A stretch of 58,069 nucleotides of DNA from Prevotella sp. (GTDB lineage Bacteria; Bacteroidota; Bacteroidia; Bacteroidales; Bacteroidaceae). Shown piece after piece: positions 58,066 through 58,069 of the stretch. The translations under genes and the position numbers were made by a program. The first letter of the stretch is position 1. The number at the start of each line of letters is the position of its first letter. Below the pieces are notes generated by a model that did not search any database, was not told the DNA's origin, and saw only the letters and a program-made list of their open reading frames with translations. The stretch lies in NCBI GenBank assembly GCA_017618275.1, contig JAFZUS010000075.1:1-58069 (forward strand). Direction: 5' to 3'.

Positions 58066-58069
58066 CAAA

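Overview
The window is chromosomal DNA of a Bacteroidales bacterium, most likely Prevotella or a close relative. The evidence is a complete type IX secretion (T9SS) core gene set, BspA-type leucine-rich-repeat proteins, many secreted proteins with T9SS C-terminal sorting domains, and promoters of the Bacteroidetes form TTTG-N19/20-TAnnTTTG ahead of many genes. The rpsU - tyrosine recombinase - hpf - tRNA-Thr/Tyr/Gly order is also typical of Bacteroidales. Species cannot be fixed by eye.

Layout. (1) 1-1.9 kb: end of an rRNA operon (5S rRNA with terminator), then a 26-residue membrane microprotein, a shortened methyltransferase-like protein, a PduO-type cobalamin adenosyltransferase and a DUF2795 protein. 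(2) 2.1-20.9 kb: the most unusual region. A good promoter and a 170-nt leader with a striking RNA fold precede seven tightly packed same-strand genes: two beta-helix paralogues, a 1394-residue repeat/LRR/dockerin protein with a sorting domain, a 1563-residue cohesin-like/CARDB protein, a 1366-residue RHS/YD-repeat protein with an AT-rich tip, a 945-residue modular protein with a sorting domain, and a small dockerin protein. I read it as one operon for a multi-subunit RHS-containing surface assembly exported through T9SS. (3) 20.9-24.7 kb, minus strand: HU-like protein and BT4734/VapE/DUF3874 primase-helicase-like protein separated by a perfect palindromic inverted repeat; then a TIGR04076 protein and a small alpha/beta hydrolase. 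(4) 24.7-35.4 kb, plus strand: fhs, porP, gldK/L/M/N, an outer-membrane barrel and priA.

(5) 35.4-49 kb: mostly housekeeping genes in both directions: a FadL-type porin, a PgpH-like HD phosphodiesterase, gltX, waaA, a 5'-nucleotidase-family enzyme, an FMN-binding protein, a BASS-type transporter, a gamma-carbonic anhydrase, a lipoprotein, mdh and an aminopeptidase P. (6) 49-52.7 kb: two tandem secreted histidine phosphatases, of which the first has lost its catalytic residues, and an antitoxin/PIN-toxin pair. (7) 52.9-58 kb: a BspA-like LRR protein with near-identical DNA repeats, then rpsU, a tyrosine recombinase, hpf and three tRNAs.

How the parts fit: the 24-33 kb block encodes the outer-membrane translocon ring and motor that would export proteins with sorting domains, such as two members of the 2-21 kb operon. 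A second theme is short repeats acting inside genes: AT-rich dispersed repeats form the signal-peptide cores of gldK and gldN, and GC-rich palindromic inserts appear to interrupt gltX, waaA and the 945-residue surface protein. Family assignments come from reading motifs and from memory of the families; no database search was run.
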